A stretch of 64,000 nucleotides of DNA, from NCBI RefSeq assembly GCF_900101045.1, contig NZ_FNFN01000001.1, positions 744,001 through 808,000 on the forward strand, read 5' to 3'. Each line of letters begins with the position of its first letter. Position 1 is the first letter of the stretch. This document shows positions 17,061 through 25,517 of this stretch, one piece after another. A program made the position numbers and the translations under genes. The stretch comes from Nocardioides sp. YR527. GTDB taxonomy: Bacteria; Actinomycetota; Actinomycetes; Propionibacteriales; Nocardioidaceae. The notes under the pieces were generated by a model. It made no database searches. It had not been told where the DNA came from and was given only the letters and a program-made list of their open reading frames with translations.

Positions 17061-17411
17061 GTGTTCATCGCGTACATCGTCGTCTCGTCCCTGCTCGCCC
17101 TCGTCTGCCTGGCCTCCGGAACGGCCAAGGTGACCTCACAGCCGGCCCTGGTCGAGCAGCTGGGTGGGCTCGGCGTCGCCGCCAAGCACGTCCCCCTTCT
17201 CGGTGCGCTGCTCGTGCTCGGCGCCGTCGGCCTCGTCGTCGGCATCTGGGTCGGAGCCCTCGGCGTCGCGGCCGCAGGGGCGCTCGCGCTCTACTTCGTC
17301 GGCGCGATCATCACCCATCTGCGTGCCGGCGACGCCAAGGGCTCCGTGCCCACGGTCGCTCTCACCCTCACCTCGGTCACCGCGCTCGTGCTGGGGCTAC
17401 TCGCGCTCTGA
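17061..17411 (+). CDS. DoxX family membrane protein
   Basis: About 116 residues from GTG 17061, chosen because AAGGAG at about 17048 lies 8 nt upstream; longer readings have none. Four hydrophobic helices with the early ALVCLASGTAKVTSQPALVEQL typical of DoxX/DoxD-like proteins. The biochemical role of the family is poorly defined (thiosulfate:quinone oxidoreductase subunits and redox-stress membrane proteins are known relatives). It stands alone, ahead of the convergent peptidase gene. Confidence 0.75.
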   Translation: MFIAYIVVSSLLALVCLASGTAKVTSQPALVEQLGGLGVAAKHVPLLGALLVLGAVGLVVGIWVGALGVAAAGALALYFVGAIITHLRAGDAKGSVPTVALTLTSVTALVLGLLAL

Positions 17412-17428
17412 CCTCGGCGAGGCCCGGG

Positions 17429-18847
17429 TCAGCGCAGCATCGGCTCCCGCTTGAGGTCACGCTTGTCGAGCTTGGCGTCGTAGGTGGCCAGCGGCTTCGC
17501 CTTCGACGCGTCGGCCTCGACCGCGGCGGTCGCCACGCCGGCCCACTCCAGGATCCGGGCGGTGGCGAGCTCGCGCTCGTCGGCGACCAGGCCGGCCACG
17601 TTGGCGCCGTGGTTCATGCCCGGGGCGGTGAAGACGTAGGAGTCGGTCGTCTTGTGGCCCGGGCGGAAGCGCTCGGCGCCCCACGGGTCGGCCTCGCCGT
17701 AGACGAAGAGCATCTGGTGCGCGTTCTTGCGCACCCAGGAGTCGACGTCGCGCATCGCGGACGGGTCGAACCGCATGTCGATGTCACGCGGGACGAAGCT
17801 GCGCGGCGGCTGGTAGCCGTAGCGGATCAGCTCGTCCTCGATGTGCGGGAAGCCGATCGTCGGCGCACCGAGCTCGGTGCCGGCCTGGTAGTAGTAGGGC
17901 GTGTAGGGGCTCAGGCCCTGGTCGGTGTAGAACCCGAAGCCCGAGTAGTAGTCGATCGAGTCCCAGATCTCATGGTCCGTGGCGGTCGCCGCGTCGGCAG
18001 GGATGTTGGCGCACTCGCCCGTGCCGGCGTACTGCCAGAAGGCCCAGACGTAGTCGAGCACCACCATCTCGTACGCGGAGTCCAGGCTGCCCACGGTGTC
18101 GAAGGTGTAGCCCTCGGTCTCGGCGAGGTCGGCGTAGGTCGCCTTCAACGCCTCGCGGCGCACGAGCGCTTCGCGCTGGACGCCGTTGAGCCGGTCGCGG
18201 CAGTCCTCGGTGCCGACGGTGGCGAAGAAGTCGTCGTAGGCGGAGTCCTCGCGGTTGACCACGTCGTTCGGGGCGACGTAGGCGACGATGCCGTCCATGT
18301 CACGGGGGTAGAACCGCTCGAAGTAGGTGGCGGTCATCCCGCCCTTCGAGCCGCCGGTGGCGAGCCAGTTCGCGGAGTAGATCGGCTTCAGCGCCTTGAA
18401 GATGGCGTGCTGGTCGCTGGCGGCCTGCCAGATGTCGAGATCGTCCCAGTCGGCCGGGTCGGGGCGCGACGGGGTGAAGAACCGGTATTCCATCGAGACC
18501 TGGTTGCCGTCGATGATGCGGGTCGGCTCGCTGCGGCCGGGGTTGGTCGAGACGTTGTAGCCGCTGGTCTGGAACACGGTCGGGCGGGCGGTGTCCTTGT
18601 GCAGCACGGTGAACCGCTGCTGGAAGGTCTTGCCGTGCGGCCTGCGGTGGTCCACGGGCTGAGTGAAGTTGAGGACGAAGTAGCGGTAGCCGGCGACCGG
18701 CTTCTCCTGGATGAGGCTGACGCCGTCGATGGCGAGCAGGCGATCGAGGATGTCGTCCTCGGCGGCTGTCGCGGGGCTGGCGGGTGTGACGAGGAGCAGG
18801 GATACCAGCCCCATCGCCACCAGAATCCGGCCGATCAATGCACGCAT
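17429..18847 (-). CDS. Secreted serine peptidase, S37 (PS-10/tripeptidyl aminopeptidase) family
   Basis: 472 residues with a Sec signal peptide (MRALIGRILVAMGLVSLLLV, cleavage after about ATAA at 29). The alpha/beta-hydrolase nucleophile is S167 in LATGGSKGGMTATYFERFYP, the acid is in FVYGEADPWGAERF and the histidine in APGMNHGANV. This matches Streptomyces S37 tripeptidyl aminopeptidases, which remove tripeptides from protein N-termini outside the cell. AAGGAG precedes the ATG by 8 nt. It is monocistronic and divergent from a PPOX gene. Confidence 0.85.
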   Translation of the reverse strand: MRALIGRILVAMGLVSLLLVTPASPATAAEDDILDRLLAIDGVSLIQEKPVAGYRYFVLNFTQPVDHRRPHGKTFQQRFTVLHKDTARPTVFQTSGYNVSTNPGRSEPTRIIDGNQVSMEYRFFTPSRPDPADWDDLDIWQAASDQHAIFKALKPIYSANWLATGGSKGGMTATYFERFYPRDMDGIVAYVAPNDVVNREDSAYDDFFATVGTEDCRDRLNGVQREALVRREALKATYADLAETEGYTFDTVGSLDSAYEMVVLDYVWAFWQYAGTGECANIPADAATATDHEIWDSIDYYSGFGFYTDQGLSPYTPYYYQAGTELGAPTIGFPHIEDELIRYGYQPPRSFVPRDIDMRFDPSAMRDVDSWVRKNAHQMLFVYGEADPWGAERFRPGHKTTDSYVFTAPGMNHGANVAGLVADERELATARILEWAGVATAAVEADASKAKPLATYDAKLDKRDLKREPMLR

Positions 18848-18963
18848 GTGGGGTCTCCTTCGGTGCGGGTCCTCGGCAACCTAGCCGACCTCCGCGCCGG
18901 GCACCTCCGAATTCCGGATGCGTCCTCGGGAAGGAAGTCGCACGGCGACGCGTTCGGGTCGAC

Positions 18964-19386
18964 ATGACGTTCGATCCGCACGAACTCCTCGCCGCCACCC
19001 GCCACGGGATCCTGGCCACGATCAAGGCCGACGGCCTGCCACAGCTCTCACCCGTGTGGCAGTTCTACGACCGCGAGCGCAGCGAGATCCTGATCTCCAC
19101 CCGCGAGGGGCTGGTGAAGACCAAGAACCTCCGCCGCGACCCGCGGGCGGCGATCGAGGTCGATGGGCCCAAAGGGCGGTCCTGGGCCACGGCCGAAGGC
19201 ACCGTCACGCTGACCGGGCCCGGCGCCACCTTCGACAGCCCGGAGATCGACGCTCTCGTCGACTACTACCGTCGCGGCGCCGGCGAGCACCCCGACTGGG
19301 ACGAGTACCGGGAGGTGATGGTCACCGACCGCCGCGTGCTCATCACCATCGCGGTCACGAAGGTCTACGGCGCGGACATCGGCTGA
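18964..19386 (+). CDS. PPOX class F420-dependent oxidoreductase family protein
   Basis: About 140 residues from ATG 18964 (MTFDPHELLAATRHGILATI). The split-barrel core is clear: KADGLPQLSPVWQFYDRERSEILISTREGLVKTKNLRRDPRAAIEV. Actinobacterial members of this size bind F420 and reduce biliverdin, quinones or similar; substrate unknown. The longer in-frame extension to 18838 overlaps the divergent gene and is rejected. No clear Shine-Dalgarno. Confidence 0.82.
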   Translation: MTFDPHELLAATRHGILATIKADGLPQLSPVWQFYDRERSEILISTREGLVKTKNLRRDPRAAIEVDGPKGRSWATAEGTVTLTGPGATFDSPEIDALVDYYRRGAGEHPDWDEYREVMVTDRRVLITIAVTKVYGADIG

Positions 19387-19403
19387 TCTCAGCGGGCGTA
19401 GGG

Positions 19404-19430
19404 CCGGCCGAGCGCTCCTCGCTCGGCCGG
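19404..19430. terminator. Bidirectional hairpin between convergent genes
   Basis: Perfect 11-bp stem CCGGCCGAGCG/CGCTCGGCCGG with a CTCCT loop. It lies between the PPOX stop (19386) and the SPW gene end (19453). No U-tract follows on either strand. Confidence 0.55.
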
Positions 19431-19452
19431 TCGGTGACGGTTCCGCGCGGGC

Positions 19453-19887
19453 TCACCTACGCGGATTGAACAACGTGCCGAACCCGGACGCACCGAGTCC
19501 GCACAGCATGATGACGGCTCCGACGATCACGTTGGAGGCGATCATTCCACCGGTGGTGTCGACGCCGTTCATGAGCCACGGCGAGACGATCGCCCATGCA
19601 CCCATGAGCGGGACGGTCCAGGCCAGACCGTGTGTGCGGCCGAACGCCGACGCGAACCCGAGCGCCAGCAGAGCGACAGCGAGACCGATGATCAGGTTGC
19701 TGACCATCAGTGGTGATGCCGTGGTGTTGAAGCCCACGACCCACGGCGAGATGGCCAGATAGAGACCGGCCATCATCGTGACACCGTCGACCACCTGAGC
19801 GGTGGCGGAGGAGCCGGTCAGATCGAACCGGTCCCGGAGTGCCGCGATGTCGGGATGTTCCTGAATGGACAGGTTTTCAGACGACAT
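19453..19887 (-). CDS. SPW-repeat membrane protein
   Basis: 144 residues with four hydrophobic helices. Two SPW motifs occur in matching positions: LAISPWVVGFN in the first half and AIVSPWLMNGVD in the second, the hallmark of the SPW repeat family. Function is unknown. A strong Shine-Dalgarno (GAGGAGGTG) precedes the ATG. Transcribed alone. Confidence 0.85.
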   Translation of the reverse strand: MSSENLSIQEHPDIAALRDRFDLTGSSATAQVVDGVTMMAGLYLAISPWVVGFNTTASPLMVSNLIIGLAVALLALGFASAFGRTHGLAWTVPLMGAWAIVSPWLMNGVDTTGGMIASNVIVGAVIMLCGLGASGFGTLFNPRR

Positions 19888-20022
19888 TTGAATTCACCTC
19901 CTCAGCCCCATGCCAAAGGAAGAACAACTGTCCTCGCGATCATTCTAGGCCCGCGAAGCGGTAATTGACCCGGCCGAAATCGCCGGCCCCGAGCGGGCTC
20001 CGGCGGTGGCACCATGGTCGCC

Positions 20023-20388
20023 ATGGACGTGACGTCGCTGCAGGCCTACTGCCTCACCAAGCCGGGTGCCTGGCCGGACAACCCGTGGGATCACGAGCAC
20101 CCGGTGATCAAGGTCGGGCCGGGTGAGCGCGGCAAGATCTTCGCCTTCCTCGGGGCCGCGAAGGTGGGGCTGAAGTGCGGTCCCTCCCGCGAGATCGCCG
20201 ACGAGTGGCTGCTGCGCTATCCCGGTGATGTGGCCGTCACCGGCTACATCGGCCGGTCGGGGTGGAACGACCTCGCCTGGGGCGGCGCGATCCCGGACGA
20301 GGAGATCCTGGAGGCGGTCGACGAGTCGTACGCAACGATCGTCTCGAAGCTCCCGAAGAAGCTCCGACCGGAGGGCTGGGACGCCTGA
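20023..20388 (+). CDS. MmcQ/YjbR family protein
   Basis: About 121 residues (MDVTSLQAYCLTKPGAWPDN); an ATG at 20014 is also in frame. The small CyaY-like fold is recognised from KPGAWPDNPWDHEHPVIKVG, KIFAFLG and LKCGPSREIADEW, ending HPGWDA-like PEGWDA. Proposed DNA-binding role of YjbR proteins is unproven. Single gene. Confidence 0.8.
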   Translation: MDVTSLQAYCLTKPGAWPDNPWDHEHPVIKVGPGERGKIFAFLGAAKVGLKCGPSREIADEWLLRYPGDVAVTGYIGRSGWNDLAWGGAIPDEEILEAVDESYATIVSKLPKKLRPEGWDA

Positions 20389-20457
20389 GCCCGGCATGCC
20401 GGGCTTGAACGAGGCCGTTCGGTGAGGAATGGTGGAGCGGGTACTCCGTACCCAACC

Positions 20458-20748
20458 ATGGAAGATCTCGACATGCTTCAGCTGACCGAGAACGCCACCA
20501 CCATCGTCCGCTCGATCTCCGAGCAGTCCCAGGGCGCCGGCCTCCGGCTCGCCTCCAACGCAGAACCGGACGGCGCATTGAGCGCCGCACTCGTCCCGAC
20601 GGCCGAGGCGGAGGACCAGGTCATCGAGCAGGAGGGCGCGCGGGTCTTCCTCGACCAGGGCGCTGCCGCCGAGCTCGACGACAAGGTCCTCGACGCCGGG
20701 ATGGATGCCTCCGGCAACGTACAGTTCGGGATCTCTCAGCAGGCTTGA
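20458..20748 (+). CDS. HesB/IscA-like protein without the conserved cysteines
   Basis: About 96 residues (MEDLDMLQLTENATTIVRSI; the ATG at 20473 is a shorter option). LTENATTIVRSI and the beta-rich EQEGARVFLDQGAAAELDDKVLDAG resemble the IscA/HesB fold as found in short actinobacterial relatives sometimes labelled adhesins. There is no cysteine anywhere in the protein, so it cannot hold an Fe-S cluster in the standard way. Role unknown. Confidence 0.65.
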   Translation: MEDLDMLQLTENATTIVRSISEQSQGAGLRLASNAEPDGALSAALVPTAEAEDQVIEQEGARVFLDQGAAAELDDKVLDAGMDASGNVQFGISQQA

Positions 20749-20755
20749 TCCCGCG

Positions 20756-20797
20756 CTACGCCGGGGTGTGCCGCAGACGCGGTGCGCCCCGGCGTAG
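20756..20797 (+). terminator. Rho-independent-like terminator
   Basis: Perfect 11-bp outer stem CTACGCCGGGG/CCCCGGCGTAG, with further partial pairing in the 20-nt interior, followed by CTGATTTT. It starts 7 nt after the HesB-like stop. Confidence 0.7.
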
Positions 20798-20845
20798 CTG
20801 ATTTTGGGACTGCGTACGCCTCGCCGTTTGCGTAGGGTCGCGGAC

Positions 20846-21595
20846 ATGAGCACCACCGCCGCACCTGCCTGGTTCCACCTCTTCCTCGACGTCCCGCGGG
20901 AAGGCTGGGAGGAGGCGGTCGGTTTCTGGTCGGCGGCGACCGGATGGGCGCTCTCCGCGCCCCGCGGTGAGGACGGGCAGTTCCTCACGCTGGTGCCCCA
21001 GGAAGGCGATGCCTGGCTGAAGATGCAGGCGGTCGACGACGCCGCACCACGGATCCACCTCGATCTCGACGCCGTCGACCGTGAGGCAGCGGTCAAGCGG
21101 GCTGCGGACCTCGGGGCGAGCCCGGCGTGGACGTACGAGGACGTGCCGGTGATGCGCTCCCCCGGCGGGCTCCTCTTCTGCCACACGTCGGTCGAGAGGT
21201 CCGGTCTCCGCTTCGCGCGCTCGGAGCCTGAGCGGGTGCTCGACCAGGTGTGCATCGACATCCCCCGGGTGCGCTGGGAGCAGGAGGTCGCGTTCTGGGC
21301 CGAGATCACCTCGCGGACCCCGGAGCCGGCCAAGACCCCCGAGTTCGTACGCCTCGCCGACCCCGATCCGCACGGCGGGCTCCGGATCCTGCTGCAGCGG
21401 CTCGAGGACGAGGACGGCGAGGTCCGCGCCCATCCCGACCTCGCGGTCGCCCACCGGGCCACGGAGACCTGCCGTCACGAGGCGCTCGGCGCCGAGACCG
21501 TCGGCGTCTTCGAGTGGTGGACGGTGATGCGGGCGCCGTACGGGCAGGTCTACTGCCTCACCGATCGTGACCCGGTGACCGGTCGGGTGGCTTAG
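20846..21595 (+). CDS. VOC (glyoxalase/bleomycin resistance-like) family protein
   Basis: About 249 residues forming two tandem VOC modules: WFHLFLDVPREGWEEAVGFWSAATGW in the first and VCIDIPRVRWEQEVAFWAEITS in the second, each followed by the beta-strand pattern ending in a metal-site-like Glu/Asp region. Function cannot be assigned. The start ATG 20846 has TAGGGT (20833-20838) exactly 7 nt upstream, indicating a leaderless transcript; the longer TTG reading from 20804 runs into the terminator tail. Confidence 0.82.
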   Translation: MSTTAAPAWFHLFLDVPREGWEEAVGFWSAATGWALSAPRGEDGQFLTLVPQEGDAWLKMQAVDDAAPRIHLDLDAVDREAAVKRAADLGASPAWTYEDVPVMRSPGGLLFCHTSVERSGLRFARSEPERVLDQVCIDIPRVRWEQEVAFWAEITSRTPEPAKTPEFVRLADPDPHGGLRILLQRLEDEDGEVRAHPDLAVAHRATETCRHEALGAETVGVFEWWTVMRAPYGQVYCLTDRDPVTGRVA

Positions 21596-21604
21596 CCTGG
21601 AGGG

Positions 21605-22729
21605 ATGCGACTCGCATCGTTCAACGTCGAGAACCTCTTCGCCCGGCCGAAGGCGATGGACACCGACGCGGCCAACGCTACGACGCGGCGAGCGGTCCTG
21701 ACCGCTCACTCCCGCGTCTCCACGCTCCTCGCCCAGCCCAGCTACCAGGGCGACGAGCAGGAGATCCTGGACAACCTCGAGAAGCTCGGCCTCCTGAAGA
21801 GCGACGAGGGCGAGTTCGCGCGGCTGCGGAAGATGCGCGGCGCGCTGCTCAAACGCCCGCGCTCTCGTCCGGTCCAGCTGGTCGCGCAGGGGCGCAACGA
21901 CTGGGTCGGGTTCGTCGAGCTCAAGACGACCGCCGTCGACGAGGTCGCCACGGAGAACACCGCACGCGTCTTCGCCGAGCTGCGGGCCGAGGTCGCGGTG
22001 GTCGTCGAGGCCGACGACCGGCCGGGGCTGCACATGTTCTCCCAGACGCTGCTGCCGGAGGTCGGCGCCGAGGCGTACGAGCAGGTGATGGTCGTGGAGG
22101 GCAACGACGAGCGCGGCATCGACGTCGGTGTGATGGTCGGCGACGGCTATCGCCTGGTGCAGATGCGCACCCATATCTTCGACCGCGACGAAGAGGGCGT
22201 GATCTTCTCCCGCGACTGCTGCGAGTATCACCTCGAGGCTCCCAGCGGCGCGCGGATCGTGGTGCTCGCCAACCATTTCAAGTCCAAGGGCTACTCGGAG
22301 AAGGGCGACCCGCTGGGCGCCAAGCGGCGCGGCCGGCAGGCCGCGCGGGTCGCGGACATCTACCGCGGGCTGCTCGAGGAGGGGATCGAGCACGTCTGCG
22401 TCGCCGGCGACCTCAACGACTCCCCCGGCGGCGGGTCGCTGGAGCCGCTGCTGTCGGTCTCCGGGCTCGCGGATGCCAGCGAGCACGCGAACTGGGACTG
22501 GAACCACCGCCGCGGAACGTACGGTTCCGGCAACGAGGACGACAAGATCGACTACCTGCTCCTCTCCCCCGCGCTGCGCGCCAAGCAGACCGGTGGCGGC
22601 GTCTTCCGCAAGGGTGTGTGGCACGGGCCGCGGACCAAGGACCCCTGGGACCTGTTCCCGACCCTGACCGCGGAGCAGCACGCCGCCTCCGACCATGCCT
22701 GTCTCTACGCCGACTTCACCGACCTGTGA
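21605..22729 (+). CDS. Endonuclease/exonuclease/phosphatase (EEP) family hydrolase
   Basis: 374 residues. MRLASFNVENLF supplies the metal-binding Asn, VVEADDRPGL the catalytic Glu, VLANHFKSKG, VAGDLNDSPGGGSLEPLL and the C-terminal SDHACLYADF the remaining active-site residues of the EEP fold. Members cleave phosphodiesters in nucleic acids or lipids; the substrate is not evident. No signal peptide. TAGCCT (21593-21598) lies 6 nt before the ATG and suggests its own leaderless promoter although only 9 nt separate it from the VOC gene. Confidence 0.85.
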   Translation: MRLASFNVENLFARPKAMDTDAANATTRRAVLTAHSRVSTLLAQPSYQGDEQEILDNLEKLGLLKSDEGEFARLRKMRGALLKRPRSRPVQLVAQGRNDWVGFVELKTTAVDEVATENTARVFAELRAEVAVVVEADDRPGLHMFSQTLLPEVGAEAYEQVMVVEGNDERGIDVGVMVGDGYRLVQMRTHIFDRDEEGVIFSRDCCEYHLEAPSGARIVVLANHFKSKGYSEKGDPLGAKRRGRQAARVADIYRGLLEEGIEHVCVAGDLNDSPGGGSLEPLLSVSGLADASEHANWDWNHRRGTYGSGNEDDKIDYLLLSPALRAKQTGGGVFRKGVWHGPRTKDPWDLFPTLTAEQHAASDHACLYADFTDL

Positions 22730-22818
22730 CCTGAAAGCCTCCCGTACGCTGCTGGGATCTGCGTGAAATAGGGGCCATGTGCCTCGGACACGGCCAGCAG
22801 CACGGGACCCTTCGGTCG

Positions 22819-24099
22819 ATGAGCGCGCCGCTCACGCGGCGTACGGCGCTGGGAGCGGCGGGAGCAGGGCTCCTACTGGCGTCGATGTCCTCCTCGTTCA
22901 CGGGTGCGGCGGCCTCGGCGACCGCCCGGGCCGGCGTCGGGGCGAGCCGGACGTCGCGGCTCTCGTCGGGGACCACGCTGGTCCATGCCGACCTGCACAA
23001 CCACACGCTGATGTCGGACGGCGACGGCGACCCGGACCTCGCCTTCGACTCGATGCGGAGCGCCGGGCTGGACGTCGCGGCACTCACCGACCATGCCACG
23101 GTCTCCGACCACATCCTCGGCAATGCGCTCGCGGGGCTGCTGCCGGCGGCGTACAAGCAGATCGGCGGCATCACCCGCTCGGACTGGGCGCGGACACGGG
23201 AGCTGGCCGACGCGGCCAACGCCGACGGCACCTTCACCGCGATCCGTGGCTTCGAGTGGTCGGAGCCGTTGTTGGGTCATATCAACGTGTGGGGAACCGA
23301 GCACTTCACCGACATCGTCGACGTCGGCGCGATGCGGCCGTTCTTCGACTGGCTGATGCGCTCCCCCTCTACGCCGATCATCGACGGTGGGGCTGACGGG
23401 ATCGCCGGGTTCAACCATCCTGGGCGCGAGCCGTTCCGGTTCCAGGAGTTCCGCTACGACGCGCGGGCGCGCGAGCGGATGGTGTCGCTGGAGATGTTCA
23501 ACCGCGGCGACGACTACCTCTTCGAGGGCTTCGCCGACGGCAAGACCTCTCCCCTGTGTCAGTGCCTCAATGCCGGCTGGCGTACCGGGATCAGCGGGGT
23601 CACCGACGAGCACGGCACCGACTGGGGCCACCCGGAGGGCAAGGGGCGGACCGGCCTGTGGGTCGCCTCCCACGACCGCGGCGGCGTCTTCGAGGCGATG
23701 CGGGCGCGGCGGTTCTTCGCCACGCGCACCTCGGGACTTCGGGTCGACGCGGTGGCCACGCTGGACGGCGTGGAGCACCGGATGGGCTCGGTGGTCTCCG
23801 GCCGTGGCGGCGACATGCGTTTCACCCTCGACCTGGCCCGCGACGAGGAGTGGGTCGGCCGGGAGCTGCATCTGCAGGTGCTGCGCCCGGGCCCGTCGGT
23901 GCCCGTCGTGGCCGGCGTCGTGGCGTTCCGCGTCGGCGACCCGGTCGCGGTCACCGTGCCGGTCTCGGTCGACGACGGCGACTGGGTGCTGCTGCGGGTC
24001 AGCGACCCGACCCAGGCCAACGCGACCCCGGGCCCGGAGGGCCATCCGTGCAACGACCTGGGCATCGCCTACACGAGCCCGTGGTGGTTGCAGCCCTGA
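22819..24099 (+). CDS. Tat-exported PHP-domain (CehA/McbA-like) metallohydrolase
   Basis: About 426 residues from ATG 22819. The N-terminus LTRRTALGAAGAGLLLASM is a twin-arginine signal. VHADLHNHTLMSDGDGDPDLAFD is the first PHP metal motif, VAALTDHATVSDH the second, and GIAGFNHPG and SGVTDEHGTDWG follow in CehA order. CehA/McbA relatives hydrolyse esters and carbamates such as carbaryl; here the substrate is unknown. A beta-sandwich-like C-terminal part is also seen. An in-frame ATG at 22777 is possible but would bury the Tat motif. Confidence 0.83.
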   Translation: MSAPLTRRTALGAAGAGLLLASMSSSFTGAAASATARAGVGASRTSRLSSGTTLVHADLHNHTLMSDGDGDPDLAFDSMRSAGLDVAALTDHATVSDHILGNALAGLLPAAYKQIGGITRSDWARTRELADAANADGTFTAIRGFEWSEPLLGHINVWGTEHFTDIVDVGAMRPFFDWLMRSPSTPIIDGGADGIAGFNHPGREPFRFQEFRYDARARERMVSLEMFNRGDDYLFEGFADGKTSPLCQCLNAGWRTGISGVTDEHGTDWGHPEGKGRTGLWVASHDRGGVFEAMRARRFFATRTSGLRVDAVATLDGVEHRMGSVVSGRGGDMRFTLDLARDEEWVGRELHLQVLRPGPSVPVVAGVVAFRVGDPVAVTVPVSVDDGDWVLLRVSDPTQANATPGPEGHPCNDLGIAYTSPWWLQP

Positions 24100-24191
24100 G
24101 TTTCCTGAGAAGGCGGCTCGCAGGCTGAAGATGCGCTGAAAGCGGGCGTCCGGGCGATGGTTGCGGGCCGTAGCTGTGGCACGCTGGCGAG

Positions 24192-24383
24192 GTGAACGAG
24201 GTGTGGTACGTCGTCGGGCTGGTCGCGGTCTCCGTGGCCGTGCTCGCGCTCGGGGTGTGGTTCGTGCGGCGTGAGATCAGGGACGAGGTCTCTTCCCCGC
24301 CGGTGCTGTGGGCCGGCTACGCGGTCGTGGCGGCGTTCGTCGTCTTCGGCGTCCTGCGCACCTCCTGGGTGGTGCTCTCATGA
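24192..24383 (+). CDS. Small two-helix membrane protein
   Basis: 63 residues from GTG 24192: a first helix VWYVVGLVAVSVAVLALGVWFV, a short charged loop RREIRDEVSS and a second helix VLWAGYAVVAAFVVFGVL. No family recognised. Its stop overlaps the next gene (ATGA), so it is probably made together with the MauE-like protein. Confidence 0.65.
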   Translation: MNEVWYVVGLVAVSVAVLALGVWFVRREIRDEVSSPPVLWAGYAVVAAFVVFGVLRTSWVVLS

Positions 24384-24907
24384 GGACTCGCGCTGATCTG
24401 CTGGGCTGGATCGGACTCGCCGGCCGTCTCTACCTCGGCTTCGTGTTCCTCGCCGCCGGCCTCGCCAAGCTGCCCGAGCCGGCGATCACCGAACAGGCGG
24501 TGCGCGGCTACCAGCTGCTGCCGTGGCAGCTGGCCCCTGCGTACGCCATCGCCATGCCGATCGCCGAGATCGTGCTCGGCGCACTGCTGATCCTCGGGCT
24601 GTTCACCCGGACCGCGGCGGTGGCGACGGCGCTCGGGCTGTGCTCGTTCCTCGTCGGGATCACCTCGGCCTGGGCACGCGGACTCAACATCGATTGCGGC
24701 TGCTTCGGCGGGGGTGGCGCCTCGGCCGACCCCGCCTATCTCGCCGATACCTTCCGCGACCTGGGCTGGCTCGCGATCGCGGTCTACCTGATCCTCGTAC
24801 GCCGCACCAAGCTCGCTCTCGACAACCTGCTGTTCCGACGGGTGACTCCGTCGGAGGAGGACTACAGCGAGAGCTCGAAGAAGACCGAGTTGGGGTCGAG
24901 CGCGTAG
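24380..24907 (+). CDS. MauE/DoxX family redox-associated membrane protein
   Basis: 175 residues with four membrane helices: GRLYLGFVFLAAGLAKLPEP near the start and, at about residue 105, GLNIDCGCFGGGG, the Cys-Gly-Cys motif of MauE-type proteins. MauE helps form disulfides in methylamine dehydrogenase; similar proteins are linked to thiol/disulfide exchange in the cell envelope. No mau genes are nearby. Start ATG 24380 overlaps the upstream small membrane protein by 4 nt. The last 46 nt overlap the convergent GNAT gene. Confidence 0.82.
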   Translation: MRTRADLLGWIGLAGRLYLGFVFLAAGLAKLPEPAITEQAVRGYQLLPWQLAPAYAIAMPIAEIVLGALLILGLFTRTAAVATALGLCSFLVGITSAWARGLNIDCGCFGGGGASADPAYLADTFRDLGWLAIAVYLILVRRTKLALDNLLFRRVTPSEEDYSESSKKTELGSSA

Positions 24908-25332
24908 CTGCCGAAGGGCGGACGCTCGGTGAAGCCGTTGCCCGCGTAGAGGCGCCGGGCGGGAGCGTGGAAGTCCTCGCTCCCGGTCTCGAGGAGGATC
25001 CGGCGGCCGCCCGCGGCCCGTGCCTGCTCGATGAGGTGCCGGAGCAGCGCGGTCGCGATGCCGCGGCCGCGAGCATGCGTCGAGGTGCGCATCGACTTCA
25101 GCTCGACGTCGCCCTCGGCCAATGACTTGAGCGCGCCGCAGCCGACGAGCTCGGTCCCCTCCCAGGCCGACCAGAACGCGATCTCGGGCACCCTCAGCGC
25201 CTCGAGGTCGAGTGCGTGCACCGACTCGGCCGGGCTCACCGCGTACATGTCCTCGAGGTGCTCCTCCAGGAGCCGGATCACCTCCGGCCGGGTCAGATCG
25301 TCGAGCTCGAAACGCAGGGAGACCACAGGCAC
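24862..25332 (-). CDS. GNAT family N-acetyltransferase
   Basis: 156 residues. VELKSMRTSTHARGRGIATALLRHLIEQARAAGGRRILLETGSEDFHAPARRLYAGNGF contains the acetyl-CoA loop (R-G-x-G-x-A) and the final GNAT motif. It resembles PanZ/YpeA-like or aminoglycoside-type acetyltransferases, but no acceptor can be named. The start is GTG 25332, with TAGCCT at 25344-25339 6 nt upstream, so probably leaderless. Its 3' end lies antisense to the MauE-like gene. Confidence 0.87.
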   Translation of the reverse strand: MPVVSLRFELDDLTRPEVIRLLEEHLEDMYAVSPAESVHALDLEALRVPEIAFWSAWEGTELVGCGALKSLAEGDVELKSMRTSTHARGRGIATALLRHLIEQARAAGGRRILLETGSEDFHAPARRLYAGNGFTERPPFGSYALDPNSVFFELSL

Positions 25333-25517
25333 GACTGGAGGCTAGCCGAGCCCTCCCCTTGTCGTGGCGGTTGGGTGCGTCGGGGCTGGTGCAGTATCGC
25401 GGCGAGCAACCAAGGTGTGCGATAGTGCGCAGCGCCGACGCTGGCGGCCGAAGCCGGCGGCATCGCTGCGCGGGGTCCGTCGAGGGATCGTTCGGACCGC
25501 TCCCCTAGCATCTGGGC

